Assembly (NCBI GenBank): GCA_948759685.1
Contig: CAQBGY010000025.1
Span: forward strand, 1 to 21,665
Source: an uncultured Eubacterium sp.
GTDB taxonomy: Bacteria; Bacillota_A; Clostridia; Lachnospirales; Lachnospiraceae
Length of the DNA: 21,665 nt
Direction: 5' to 3'
Positions within the stretch are counted from its first letter, which is position 1, and each line of letters starts with the position of its first letter. This document shows positions 1 through 7,526 of the stretch, piece after piece. Both the position numbers and the translations under genes were made by a program. The notes under the pieces are model-generated. The model searched no databases. It saw only the letters and a program-made list of their open reading frames with translations, and was not told the DNA's origin.

Positions 1-42
1 ATGAAATTCAGTTTCCAAGTGTATCCTTTTATACTCAAACCA

Positions 43-61
43 CCTCAACAAACCGGAATTT
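43..61 (-). repeat. 19-bp post-stop repeat, copy 1
   Basis: Read on the minus strand, this segment begins one base past the stop codon of the lipoprotein gene and reads AAATTCCGGTTTGTTGAGG. The same 19 bases with one change (C for T) occur on the plus strand just past the last gene of the window. The rest of positions 1-61 shows no gene, no convincing hairpin and no T-tract. Whether this is a dispersed intergenic repeat cannot be decided from two copies. Confidence 0.45.
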
Positions 62-1180
62 TTAATAAAGTCCTGTTCCCTGTGCTCCTGCTGCCGCACC
101 GAACTGGCTCAACATCATATTTACCATAGCAGTAATATCTACGACACCTTCTGTCGGAACCAATTCCTTAATAGAAGCTTTTCCTTCTTTTAAGTTTGAT
201 GTAAATGAAACGCTTCCTGTTATATCGCTATCTGTATCTTTAATTTCTCCTGAATCAACAGATAATTTGCACACTCTCTCGCCTTCGTCACCTGTTACAT
301 TCAGTTTTGCTACGACATTCACTTTTGCATCTTTCAATGTACTAACAATACTATCTTTATTCTCTTTTACTTCTTTAACAGCCTCATCTAATTGTGCTGT
401 ACTGTCCTTCTTCATTTCAGCAAACTGTTTGCCCATTTCTGTGTCAGCACCAAATATATTTACATACCAATCCATAAGTGCTGTATATACTTCTTTTAAT
501 GAACCGTCCTCGCAGAACTTAACCAAATCTGCTGCCACTTTGTCAGCATTATCGCTGCCAACTGTCAATGTATAATCATCTCCATCTTTTCCCTGAATAT
601 CTGCAAATGATTTATCGAGGTTCTCCATTACCTTTAATGTAAGATTCTGCAACTCCTCTGTAGACTTACTCATGTCCGGCATTTCAATATTCAAAGCCTG
701 ACATACCTGTTTCAGGTCTAATGAAATATATCTGCCGGCACCCAGCTGACCGAATACTGTTTCAACCTGTTTTCCTATAGTCTCATCAACCGACTTGATA
801 AAATCTGTTAATGCTCCAACATTTACATATAACTTCGTACCATCAATTACAATAGTAGTAACTTCTGCATATTCTGTCATTCCATACTGTGCAGATATCT
901 TTATCGCCTGCTTTGTCTCTGACTCTGCAGTAGTCTCCACTTTCACATTAAGTGCTACATTATCTCCATTTTTTAACTGTTTTGGAATTTCCTTGTCCTT
1001 AGATATGCCTGTTCCTTTCGCGTTAAAACGAAACTCCATATCTGCTGTTCCTGTCTTAATTTCCTGCATTTTAGCAGCTTCTTTAAAGAAAGAACTGTTT
1101 TCTGCTTTTTTATCACCGCAGCCTGTAAGTACTGTCATTACCATTACCAATGACAACATGATTGATAATAATTTTTTCAT
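62..1180 (-). CDS. lipoprotein of unknown function
   Basis: This encodes 372 residues beginning with a typical lipoprotein signal peptide: a Lys-Lys start, a hydrophobic stretch to about residue 17, then lipobox LTGC with the lipidated Cys at residue 21. The mature protein should be anchored on the outer face of the membrane. The rest is Lys/Glu/Asp-rich with alternating beta-like and helical stretches and no transmembrane segment. I recognise no catalytic motif. The overall pattern (long soluble domain after a lipobox) is common among poorly characterised clostridial surface lipoproteins. The start is supported by AAGGAGGAAGG a few bases upstream. It has its own likely promoter 40-50 bp upstream and is separated from niaR by 86 bp, so it is probably not part of the NAD operon, although read-through is possible because I see no terminator in the gap. 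Confidence 0.85.
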   Translation of the reverse strand: MKKLLSIMLSLVMVMTVLTGCGDKKAENSSFFKEAAKMQEIKTGTADMEFRFNAKGTGISKDKEIPKQLKNGDNVALNVKVETTAESETKQAIKISAQYGMTEYAEVTTIVIDGTKLYVNVGALTDFIKSVDETIGKQVETVFGQLGAGRYISLDLKQVCQALNIEMPDMSKSTEELQNLTLKVMENLDKSFADIQGKDGDDYTLTVGSDNADKVAADLVKFCEDGSLKEVYTALMDWYVNIFGADTEMGKQFAEMKKDSTAQLDEAVKEVKENKDSIVSTLKDAKVNVVAKLNVTGDEGERVCKLSVDSGEIKDTDSDITGSVSFTSNLKEGKASIKELVPTEGVVDITAMVNMMLSQFGAAAGAQGTGLY

Positions 1181-1222
1181 TTCTTTATCCTTCCTCCTTA
1201 ACGTAAATCAATATTCTTTATT

Positions 1223-1231
1223 AGTATATCA
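1223..1231 (-). promoter_or_regulatory. extended -10 promoter for the lipoprotein gene
   Basis: The minus strand reads TGATATACT, an extended -10 element (TGn plus TATACT), located about 43 bp before the lipoprotein start codon. No good -35 hexamer is visible 16-18 bp upstream, which is acceptable for an extended -10 promoter. It lies in the 86-bp gap after niaR. Confidence 0.45.
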
Positions 1232-1266
1232 TAATCTCTATAGATTGTGTTAGCTACTTTTACTTG

Positions 1267-1821
1267 CTACTCTTTATTTTCTTCTCCCCAAAAGTCCACC
1301 GGTTCATAGTCTCTTAACGCCACCAGATATCCTTTATTCTGTAGTTCCTGCTGTATAATATCCAGTGTCTCCTCTGAATCTGCAATCACTGTGTGATAAT
1401 GATACTCTGATGTAATCTGCTCCAACGGAACGGAAACTCCTCCCTGAATACTCTCCACATATTTTTTCGCATCTATTCTGGATTTAATATTCATAGGGAC
1501 TCTCACTACATTATATAGCTTATGATAAACAAACACATCCTCTACCTTTCCGCCACAATCTACAATCAGGTTCAGTTCATCCAACATTTTTTCTTCGCTG
1601 TGCTTTACCTTAAACACACGTGATATAAAACCTTTATCCTCCAACACATATCCCTTGTGTGTAGATACGATGTCATGATTCGACGCACGAAGTAAAGCAA
1701 TATCCTGTACAACAACCTGTCTGCTTACCTGAAATTTTTCAGCTAACTTTGTTCCGGATACCGGTTCATTGCTTTCCTGTAGAATTTTCAACAAATTTTC
1801 CCTTCTTTTTTCTCCGCTCAT
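1267..1821 (-). CDS. niaR: NiaR-type NAD biosynthesis repressor (HTH + 3H domain)
   Basis: The 184-residue product has an N-terminal winged helix-turn-helix (about residues 5-60, with AEKFQVSRQVVVQDIALLR as the recognition region) and a C-terminal 3H domain (about 70-178) with histidines at 74, 100, 141 and 143 that fit the metal/ligand site of this family. NiaR (formerly YrxA) represses NAD synthesis or niacin uptake genes using nicotinic acid as co-repressor. Start choice is supported by AGGAGG 5 bases upstream. It is the last gene of nadA-nadB-nadC-niaR, 20 bp after nadC. An operator-like palindrome lies over the nadA promoter, so the gene very probably autoregulates. Length is normal for the family. 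Confidence 0.93.
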   Translation of the reverse strand: MSGEKRRENLLKILQESNEPVSGTKLAEKFQVSRQVVVQDIALLRASNHDIVSTHKGYVLEDKGFISRVFKVKHSEEKMLDELNLIVDCGGKVEDVFVYHKLYNVVRVPMNIKSRIDAKKYVESIQGGVSVPLEQITSEYHYHTVIADSEETLDIIQQELQNKGYLVALRDYEPVDFWGEENKE

Positions 1822-1841
1822 CTGTTCCTCCTAATGAGTTC

Positions 1842-2696
1842 CTAAATTCTATGCAGATTTTTCAGTGAAATATCCATAATCGGCGCAGAATGTGTTAATG
1901 CTCCGCTGGAAATATAATCCACTCCTAAATCTATTAGTTTTGATATATTTTCTCTCGTTACATTTCCTGATATTTCAATCTCAGCTCTTCCTGCAATAAT
2001 TTCTACAGCCTCTTTCATCACATCATGTTCCATATTATCTAACATAATAATATCTGCACCTGCTTCTACAGCCTCTTTTATCATATCAAGATTTTCTACT
2101 TCCACTTCTATCTTTCGTACAAATGGTGCATACTCTTTCGCCATATCTATCGCCTGTTTCACACCACCTGCTGCACCAATATGATTGTCTTTTAATAGAA
2201 CTCCATCCGTCAGGTTATATCTATGGTTATTTCCTCCGCCAACTCTCACTGCATATTTTTCAAAAATCCTATTGTTTGGTGTCGTCTTTCTTGTATCTAA
2301 TAATTTTACCTTACTGCCCTCCAACAACTTCGCAATAGAATTTGTATAGCTGGCAATACCGCTCATTCTCTGTAAATAATTAAGCCCTGTTCTTTCTCCC
2401 ACTAACAATACACGGATATCGCCTGTCACAGTTCCCATTAACTGTCCGGCTTTTACCTGCTCTCCATCCTTTACGAACAGCTTAATCTCTGTCGTCTCAT
2501 CCAGTAATTCAAATGCTCTGGCAAAAACCTGAAGACCGCATATTACTCCGTCTTCCTTACAAATCAAATCTACCTGTCCCATAGTTCTCTCCAGCATAAC
2601 GGAATTCGTAGTAACATCCTCACTTGTCACATCTTCCTTTAACGCACTCTCTATCAATGGGTCTACTGTCAATTTTAATGTTATCGGATCAAACAT
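1842..2696 (-). CDS. nadC: nicotinate-nucleotide pyrophosphorylase (quinolinate phosphoribosyltransferase)
   Basis: This enzyme converts quinolinate and PRPP to nicotinate mononucleotide, CO2 and PPi, the entry into the common NAD pathway. Diagnostic segments are all present: LNYLQRMSGIA, LDTRKTTP (about 134-140), VGGGNNHRYNLTDGVLLKDN and, near the C terminus, DYISSGALTHSA. I place the start at the ATG at 2696 rather than the upstream in-frame ATG (2738), because GGAGGAG sits 6 bases before it and the protein then begins MFDPITLKL as expected for the family (284 residues). The start overlaps the end of nadB by 8 bp, which suggests translational coupling. It is the third gene of the NAD operon. 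Confidence 0.96.
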   Translation of the reverse strand: MFDPITLKLTVDPLIESALKEDVTSEDVTTNSVMLERTMGQVDLICKEDGVICGLQVFARAFELLDETTEIKLFVKDGEQVKAGQLMGTVTGDIRVLLVGERTGLNYLQRMSGIASYTNSIAKLLEGSKVKLLDTRKTTPNNRIFEKYAVRVGGGNNHRYNLTDGVLLKDNHIGAAGGVKQAIDMAKEYAPFVRKIEVEVENLDMIKEAVEAGADIIMLDNMEHDVMKEAVEIIAGRAEIEISGNVTRENISKLIDLGVDYISSGALTHSAPIMDISLKNLHRI

Positions 2697-4011
2697 CTTT
2701 CTCCTCCTCGTTTCTTTCTCTACTATTTCTGCTTTCATATATTAAATCTAAAATCATCTTTTTATTATCTCTGTTCCATTGTTCTAAATCATCATATAAA
2801 CTCAATTCAATCTGACTTTCATTCATCTCTTCCATCTGAATTTTATCAAACTGTTCTGTCATATCCAGTGCGGCTCTTTTGGCAAAAACCATACTTTCCA
2901 GCAATGAGTTACTTGCAAGACGGTTTTTTCCATGAACTCCATTACATGCCGTTTCTCCCACAGCATATAACCGCTCCATAGATGTTTTACTTTGTAGGTT
3001 TACTTTAATTCCTCCCATAAAGTAATGCTGTGCAGGCACTACCGGAATCATTTCTTTTGGAACATTATATCCATGCTCCTTACAATGTTTCACTATATTA
3101 GGGAAATGTTTATCCAGCTGTTCCTGCTCTATTGGTCTCATCGAAAGCCATACGTGATTCATATCATCTTTTTTCATCTGCTTCTTGATGTTATGAGTCA
3201 ATATATCTCTTGGCAGTAATTCATCAGTAAACCGATGACGGTTTTTATTAAACAACTGCGCTCCCTCACCTCTGACTGATTCGGAAATCAGAAAACTCCT
3301 GTCCTCTTCTTTTTCTGAGTAAAAGGTGGTTGGGTGTATCTGCACATAGTCAATATCTTTTAAGTCAATATCATGTCTGATGGCCACAGCAATGGCATCC
3401 CCTGTCAAGTGACGGTAATTGGTTGAATATCTGTAGATTCCTCCAATCCCTCCACTTGCCAGAACCGTATAATCTGCCATAATGGTATCCACTGTGTCAT
3501 CATCTTTTTTCACGACGATACCATAACATGTATTTTCCTCTTTACATATAATATCAACCATAGTCCAATGTTCTTTTATGATAATATTGTCACGCTGTTT
3601 ACATTCTTCATATAGATGGCTCGTAATTTCTTTTCCGGTAACATCTTTATGATAAAGAATTCGCTTTCTGGCATGCGCTCCTTCTTTCGTAAAAGCAAGG
3701 TTACCTTCTTCATCTCTCGCAAACTCCACGCCAAATTCCAGCAAATCTTTCACAACATCCGGAGAAGACTTTATCATAGTTTCCACAGCTGCCGTATCAT
3801 TCTCAAAATGCCCTGCCTTCATGGTATCATAAAAATAACTGTCAAAATCATCCTCGTCTCTTAACATACACATACCACCTTGTGCCAGATAAGAGTCACT
3901 ATGTTCTACTATATCTTTGGTAATAATAAATATTTTTTTGTCTTTTGGTAAGTTTAATGCACAGTATAATCCTGCACATCCACTCCCTACGATAACTATA
4001 TCTGCTCTCAT
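2689..4011 (-). CDS. nadB: L-aspartate oxidase
   Basis: This flavoenzyme oxidises L-aspartate to iminoaspartate, the substrate that NadA condenses with dihydroxyacetone phosphate. The N terminus has the dinucleotide-binding loop GSGCAGLYCAL (residues 9-19), then SYLAQGG (40-46), HPTTFY (226-231), the catalytic region PRDILTHNI (Arg268) and PAQHYFMGG with His329. GKNRLASNSLLESMVFAKRA closes the FAD domain. At 440 residues it is shorter than the roughly 540-residue E. coli enzyme because the C-terminal helical domain is cut down, a form that is common in Clostridia. The ribosome binding site is weak (GAGATTAGA before the ATG). The gene follows nadA by 74 bp and its end overlaps nadC. Confidence 0.95.
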   Translation of the reverse strand: MRADIVIVGSGCAGLYCALNLPKDKKIFIITKDIVEHSDSYLAQGGMCMLRDEDDFDSYFYDTMKAGHFENDTAAVETMIKSSPDVVKDLLEFGVEFARDEEGNLAFTKEGAHARKRILYHKDVTGKEITSHLYEECKQRDNIIIKEHWTMVDIICKEENTCYGIVVKKDDDTVDTIMADYTVLASGGIGGIYRYSTNYRHLTGDAIAVAIRHDIDLKDIDYVQIHPTTFYSEKEEDRSFLISESVRGEGAQLFNKNRHRFTDELLPRDILTHNIKKQMKKDDMNHVWLSMRPIEQEQLDKHFPNIVKHCKEHGYNVPKEMIPVVPAQHYFMGGIKVNLQSKTSMERLYAVGETACNGVHGKNRLASNSLLESMVFAKRAALDMTEQFDKIQMEEMNESQIELSLYDDLEQWNRDNKKMILDLIYESRNSRERNEEEKDV

Positions 4012-4085
4012 TCTAATCTCAATTTCCAGTATGAACTATCAACAATTATTAATGTATATCATACTTAACTGTTTTTTATGCCCTC

Positions 4086-4991
4086 TTATTTTGCAAGTTC
4101 CAGCATTTGTACCAATGGTGCATTTGCTTTTTCTATCATATCTTCTTCCATAATTACTTCCGGCTCAAAGTTTTCCAGAGCTGCCAATACATTGTCTAAC
4201 GTAATTTTCTTCATATCCGGGCATATCTGGTCTCCTTTTACAGAATAGAATACCTTATCCGGGTTCTTCTGTTGAAGTTCATAAAATACTCCTGTTTCTG
4301 TAGCAATCAAAAATTCTTTCTCGTCAGACTTCGTTGCAAAATCAATAATTTCAGAAGTACTTCCAATAAAATCTGAAACCTCCAGAACTTCCTGTATGCA
4401 CTCAGGATGTGTAAGAACCGGTGCTCCCGGATGTTTTCCCTTCGCATCTAATATGTGCTGCTTCGTTATCTCTTTATGTATTGGGCAAAATCCATCATTA
4501 AAAATAAAATGTTTCTCCGGAACCTGTTTTGCAACATACTGTGCCAAGTTATTATCCGGTATAAAAAAGATGTCTTTATTCGGTAATGCTTTTACCACTT
4601 TAATCGCATTTGAAGATGTTACACATACATCAGAATAAGATTTAATCTCTGCTGTTGAGTTTACATAACATACAACTGCCACATCAGGAAACATCTTGCG
4701 TACCTGTTTTATTTTTTCCACTTCCACCATATGTGCCATTGGGCAGTCTGCTGTAATATCCGGCATAATTACTGTTTTTTGGGGATTTAATATCTTAGCA
4801 CTCTCTCCCATAAACTTTACACCACAAAATAATATGTTTTTATTTGTCACTGTAGTAGCGAGTTTACTTAATGCAAAAGAATCACCTACATGATCTGCCA
4901 ATGCCTGTACCTGTCCATCTACATAATAATGTGCCATTATGACTACATCTTTCTCTTTTTTTAGTTCCATTATTTTCTGAACTTTATCCAT
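4086..4991 (-). CDS. nadA: quinolinate synthase, [4Fe-4S]
   Basis: Quinolinate synthase condenses iminoaspartate with dihydroxyacetone phosphate. At 301 residues it is the compact form of the enzyme. The three cysteines that ligate the essential [4Fe-4S] cluster are clear: Cys83 in ADCPMAH, Cys169 in DGFCPIH and Cys257 in GDQICPDM, with spacing like that of the well studied Thermotoga enzyme. Other hallmarks are MAHYYVDGQVQALADHVGDS near the N terminus, THPEC at 195-199 and GSTSEI at 210-215. The start is supported by AGGAGG 5 bases upstream. It is the first gene of the NAD operon and lies directly behind the mapped promoter and NiaR-type operator. The oxygen-sensitive cluster fits an anaerobe. 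Confidence 0.96.
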   Translation of the reverse strand: MDKVQKIMELKKEKDVVIMAHYYVDGQVQALADHVGDSFALSKLATTVTNKNILFCGVKFMGESAKILNPQKTVIMPDITADCPMAHMVEVEKIKQVRKMFPDVAVVCYVNSTAEIKSYSDVCVTSSNAIKVVKALPNKDIFFIPDNNLAQYVAKQVPEKHFIFNDGFCPIHKEITKQHILDAKGKHPGAPVLTHPECIQEVLEVSDFIGSTSEIIDFATKSDEKEFLIATETGVFYELQQKNPDKVFYSVKGDQICPDMKKITLDNVLAALENFEPEVIMEEDMIEKANAPLVQMLELAK

Positions 4992-5054
4992 ATCTGCCTC
5001 CTCATGTCTCGGTTAGAAGTTCCAATGTTCTTTTGAAACAAAGTATTGTATGGG

Positions 5055-5083
5055 ATTATAGCATATGTTTTTACATCTGACAA
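5055..5083 (-). promoter_or_regulatory. sigma-A-type promoter of the nadA-nadB-nadC-niaR operon
   Basis: The minus strand shows TTGTCA (5083-5078), a 17-bp spacer and a perfect TATAAT (5060-5055), about 60 bp before the nadA start. This is the best-matched promoter in the window. Its -35 box is embedded in the NiaR-type palindrome, so repressor binding would directly block RNA polymerase. Confidence 0.8.
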
Positions 5084-5093
5084 GACAGTTGTA
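5072..5093. promoter_or_regulatory. probable NiaR operator
   Basis: This 22-bp interrupted palindrome pairs TACAnCTGnCn with its mirror half at 8 of 11 positions. Read on the minus strand, its core ACAACTGTCTTG resembles the ACAnnTGTCTTGACAnnTGT-type operators that I recall for NiaR in Firmicutes. It covers the -35 box of the nadA promoter, and the operon it precedes ends with niaR itself. The match to a published consensus is from memory. The symmetry and the position are seen directly. Confidence 0.75.
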
Positions 5094-5129
5094 AATACAA
5101 ATATTGTGTCACATTGCTCTGGTTCGTTT

Positions 5130-5573
5130 CTATTTTCCTAAAATCCCTAACCGTTCTAACAGATTTTCAGGATCATAAACCATTGGTGCTTTGTCCGGAA
5201 ACCAATAAATCATACGATATATGTAATAAACGATACACAATGTAACCGCAACTACAATGAATATCTTCAGTATTTTTGTAATACTTTCTGAAACACTTGT
5301 CGATGTGACAAAATATCTATTGAGCAAAAATATTGTCCCTGACACAATAATATAAATCCATAAAGGATTACTGATTGCTGCCTCTGAAAACTTCCCCTGT
5401 ATCAGGAATAAAAATGCTCTGGTTGTCCCACATCCGGGACATGGAATCCCAAATAACATTCTCATAGGGCATATTTTGCCCATTATTAAATTTCCCAGCA
5501 AAATATATAAAGAAATAGCGATTATGGGAATCGCTATCTGCTTTATATCACTTTTTAATTTTGACCAATTCAT
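5130..5573 (-). CDS. DUF2752 family membrane protein
   Basis: The 147-residue product has the DUF2752 signature: CPMRMLFGIPCPGCGTTRAF at residues 35-54, a Cys-Pro followed by G-x-PCPGCG-x-TRA, and then a short amphipathic stretch ending in NPLW. Hydrophobic segments lie at about 12-32, 72-88 and 98-122, so it is a small multi-pass membrane protein. No function is established for the family. The three conserved cysteines suggest metal or redox chemistry, but this is a guess. It lies 51 bp after pepD in the same direction and is probably cotranscribed with it. No terminator is seen between it and the nadA promoter. The ribosome binding site is poor (an AGG about 8 bases upstream). Confidence 0.85.
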   Translation of the reverse strand: MNWSKLKSDIKQIAIPIIAISLYILLGNLIMGKICPMRMLFGIPCPGCGTTRAFLFLIQGKFSEAAISNPLWIYIIVSGTIFLLNRYFVTSTSVSESITKILKIFIVVAVTLCIVYYIYRMIYWFPDKAPMVYDPENLLERLGILGK

Positions 5574-5624
5574 TCTTCGTACCTAACCTTTCAAGTACAA
5601 ACGACTTGAGAACTTTGTCCTTAT

Positions 5625-7073
5625 CTACTTCAACATCTCTAAAATCTTCAATAACAACTTCCACGTTCTCTCTGTTGAAGATATACTTAATATCTCCTCT
5701 GTTGTATGAACATTTCTCATATCCGGACCAAAGGAAACTGCATCCAATCCTTCAATTTTATCTGCAAACAGTCCGCATTCCAGCCCTGCATGAATTCCTT
5801 CTACCACAGGCTCCTCATTATACAATATCTTATATGCACTCACTGCTACATCCCGAAGTTTAGAATCTGCTTTATATTCCCATCCCGGATATTCTCCTGA
5901 TACCTTTACTTCTCCGCCAAAAATCTCTGTCATTGAACGAAGCTTCTCAATCAGATAATATTTTTCGCTGTCTTTAGAACTTCTAACCGCATAAGATAAT
6001 GAAACTGAATTTCCATTTGTTCTTAATATTCCTAAATTCAATGATGTCTGTACCATCTCCGGCATTTCCGGATTCATTCTCTGGATACCATTTGGCATGT
6101 TTACTAAAGAGATAATTACAGCCAGTGTTGCCGGACCTGAGAGTGCCTCTGACAGTCCTTCCTCTGTTACGTTCAGTTGAATTTTTGCATTAGGGTCCGT
6201 TGTTTTATACTCTTCACAAATCTCTGCAAACGTCTTTTCAATAATTTCTTTCGCCTTATCAACAGACTCTGGATTCACAGCAATTGCCGCCTCACTGATT
6301 TTTGCAATGGCATTGTCTTTTTCACCACCATTGACTGCCATAATACGCATACCCACATTTTGGAAAACATTTAAAAGTACACGTCCTAATGCGCAGTTTG
6401 CATTGGCACGCCCTTTGTTAATCTCAACACCGGAATGTCCGCCTGCAAAACCATCCATCTTAATCTCAATAATCTGAGCATTAATCGGTTCTGTCCGAAA
6501 TGGAAGTACACATTCCACTGTTGCACCACCCGCACAGCTTACTGTAAAAACCCCCTCATCCTCAGAATCTATATTCAATAATTTTTTTCCTTTTAAATCT
6601 GATGCATCCAGATAGTTCGCCCCAAGCAGTCCGATTTCCTCATCCACTGTAAATACTGCCTCAATCGGAGGATGTGCTATATCATCGCTGTCCAGCAATG
6701 CCAATTCATAAGCTACAGCAATACCATTATCACCACCTAAAGATGTATCTTTTGCACTTAAAATATCTCCATCAACCTGAAGTTCCAGTCCCTCCTTTTC
6801 CATATCTTTCTGAGAGTCTGCTGTTTTCACTGCAACCATATCCATATGTCCCTGAATGATAACTGCATCCGAATCTTCATATCCTGATGTTCCGTCTTTC
6901 CATATAATTACATTAAACTTTTCATCCTGACGGTATTTTAAATTTCTATTCTTTGCGAAATCCACCAGATAATCACTAATTTCTTTTATATTTCCCGAAC
7001 CATGGGGAATCCCCGCAATCTCCTCAAAAAACTGAAATACCTTTTCCGGTTTTCTTCCATCTAATACTCCCAT
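5625..7073 (-). CDS. pepD: aminoacyl-histidine dipeptidase (PepD, peptidase family M20C)
   Basis: This cytosolic metallodipeptidase hydrolyses Xaa-His and many other dipeptides. The 482-residue length is normal for the family. Metal-site motifs of the M20 clan are all present: IIQGHMDMVA (His76, Asp78), SLGGDNGIAVAYELA (Asp115), FTVDEEIGLLGA (catalytic and metal Glu at 145/146), IDSEDEG (Asp169) and, near the C terminus, GIHAGLECGLF with the final metal His. GFAGGHSGVEI marks the lid/dimerisation domain. The start has AAAGGAG about 8 bases upstream. It follows the PqqD-like gene by 30 bp and lies close to an OPT peptide transporter gene, which suggests that imported small peptides are cleaved here. 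Such coupling is inference. Confidence 0.95.
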   Translation of the reverse strand: MGVLDGRKPEKVFQFFEEIAGIPHGSGNIKEISDYLVDFAKNRNLKYRQDEKFNVIIWKDGTSGYEDSDAVIIQGHMDMVAVKTADSQKDMEKEGLELQVDGDILSAKDTSLGGDNGIAVAYELALLDSDDIAHPPIEAVFTVDEEIGLLGANYLDASDLKGKKLLNIDSEDEGVFTVSCAGGATVECVLPFRTEPINAQIIEIKMDGFAGGHSGVEINKGRANANCALGRVLLNVFQNVGMRIMAVNGGEKDNAIAKISEAAIAVNPESVDKAKEIIEKTFAEICEEYKTTDPNAKIQLNVTEEGLSEALSGPATLAVIISLVNMPNGIQRMNPEMPEMVQTSLNLGILRTNGNSVSLSYAVRSSKDSEKYYLIEKLRSMTEIFGGEVKVSGEYPGWEYKADSKLRDVAVSAYKILYNEEPVVEGIHAGLECGLFADKIEGLDAVSFGPDMRNVHTTEEILSISSTERTWKLLLKILEMLK

Positions 7074-7103
7074 TTCTATCTCCTTTCAAATATCAATGTT
7101 ATT

Positions 7104-7439
7104 TTACTTTTTTACAAAGATAATATAATTATTATGCTCTAAAATTCCTATAAATTTTGTCAGTCTCTCATATAACTGCTCTGCTGCCTTTTCATGCTTT
7201 GTTTTTAAAATCTGTCCGATTTCATAAACCGTTTTCTCTCCATCAATCTGTCTCCATACGCAGCTCCCAAATTCGTCTAATTTGATAAAACTGTATCTGG
7301 GCTTTTTATAAAACTTCTGGGCAATCTTATGAAAAAAGCCTTTATTTTCAACTGTAATTTCCACCATACCCTCTTTTGTTATTTTCCACTTTTTATTAGT
7401 CTTTGGAATATTATCCAAATAATTATTACTTCTTTTCAA
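7104..7439 (-). CDS. PqqD-like (RRE-fold) small protein
   Basis: The product is 111 residues if translated from the TTG at 7439. I prefer that start because GAGG lies 7 bases upstream, while the in-frame GTG at 7472 abuts the T-run of the upstream terminator and has no ribosome binding site. Residues 50-110 fit PqqD: a LDEFGSCVWRQIDG turn, TVYEIGQIL helix, a long amphipathic helix and a final beta strand. PqqD proteins are winged-helix peptide chaperones (RRE domains) that present precursor peptides to modifying enzymes. No radical-SAM enzyme or precursor peptide is visible next to it. The nearest possible partner is the NTP_transf_5-type gene two genes upstream. The first 45 residues are basic and have no recognisable fold. 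Confidence 0.78.
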   Translation of the reverse strand: MKRSNNYLDNIPKTNKKWKITKEGMVEITVENKGFFHKIAQKFYKKPRYSFIKLDEFGSCVWRQIDGEKTVYEIGQILKTKHEKAAEQLYERLTKFIGILEHNNYIIFVKK

Positions 7440-7477
7440 ATTCAGTCCTCTTTCCTTTATATTTTTTAACACGTAAA

Positions 7478-7513
7478 AACCCTGAATAGAATTATTATAT
7501 CCTATCCAGGGTT
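7478..7513 (-). terminator. intrinsic terminator of the OPT transporter gene
   Basis: On the minus strand AACCCTG-x-ATAG pairs with CTAT-x-CAGGGTT (12-bp arms with one mismatch, 12-nt loop) and is followed by a run of Ts. It lies 14 bp after the transporter stop codon. Its loop contains the -10 box of the next gene. Confidence 0.8.
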
Positions 7514-7523
7514 ATTAAATCAA
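7494..7523 (-). promoter_or_regulatory. promoter of the PqqD-like gene, inside the terminator
   Basis: TTGATT (7523-7518), an 18-bp spacer and a perfect TATAAT (7499-7494) lie on the minus strand. The -10 box sits in the loop of the OPT terminator hairpin, and the -35 box lies just before its first arm. Transcription would begin in the distal arm of the hairpin, giving a short leader before the TTG start. Confidence 0.6.
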
Positions 7524-7526
7524 TGT

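Noticed and set aside
795..1253. Plus-strand ORF of 152 codons opposite the lipoprotein
   Set aside because: It has no Shine-Dalgarno sequence and no recognisable protein. The minus-strand lipoprotein has a signal peptide and a strong ribosome binding site.
4041..4074. Imperfect inverted repeat with a T-run in the nadA-nadB gap
   Set aside because: The T-run is on the strand opposite to the operon and the pairing has several mismatches, so it does not act as a terminator for nadA. An mRNA-processing role cannot be argued from sequence.
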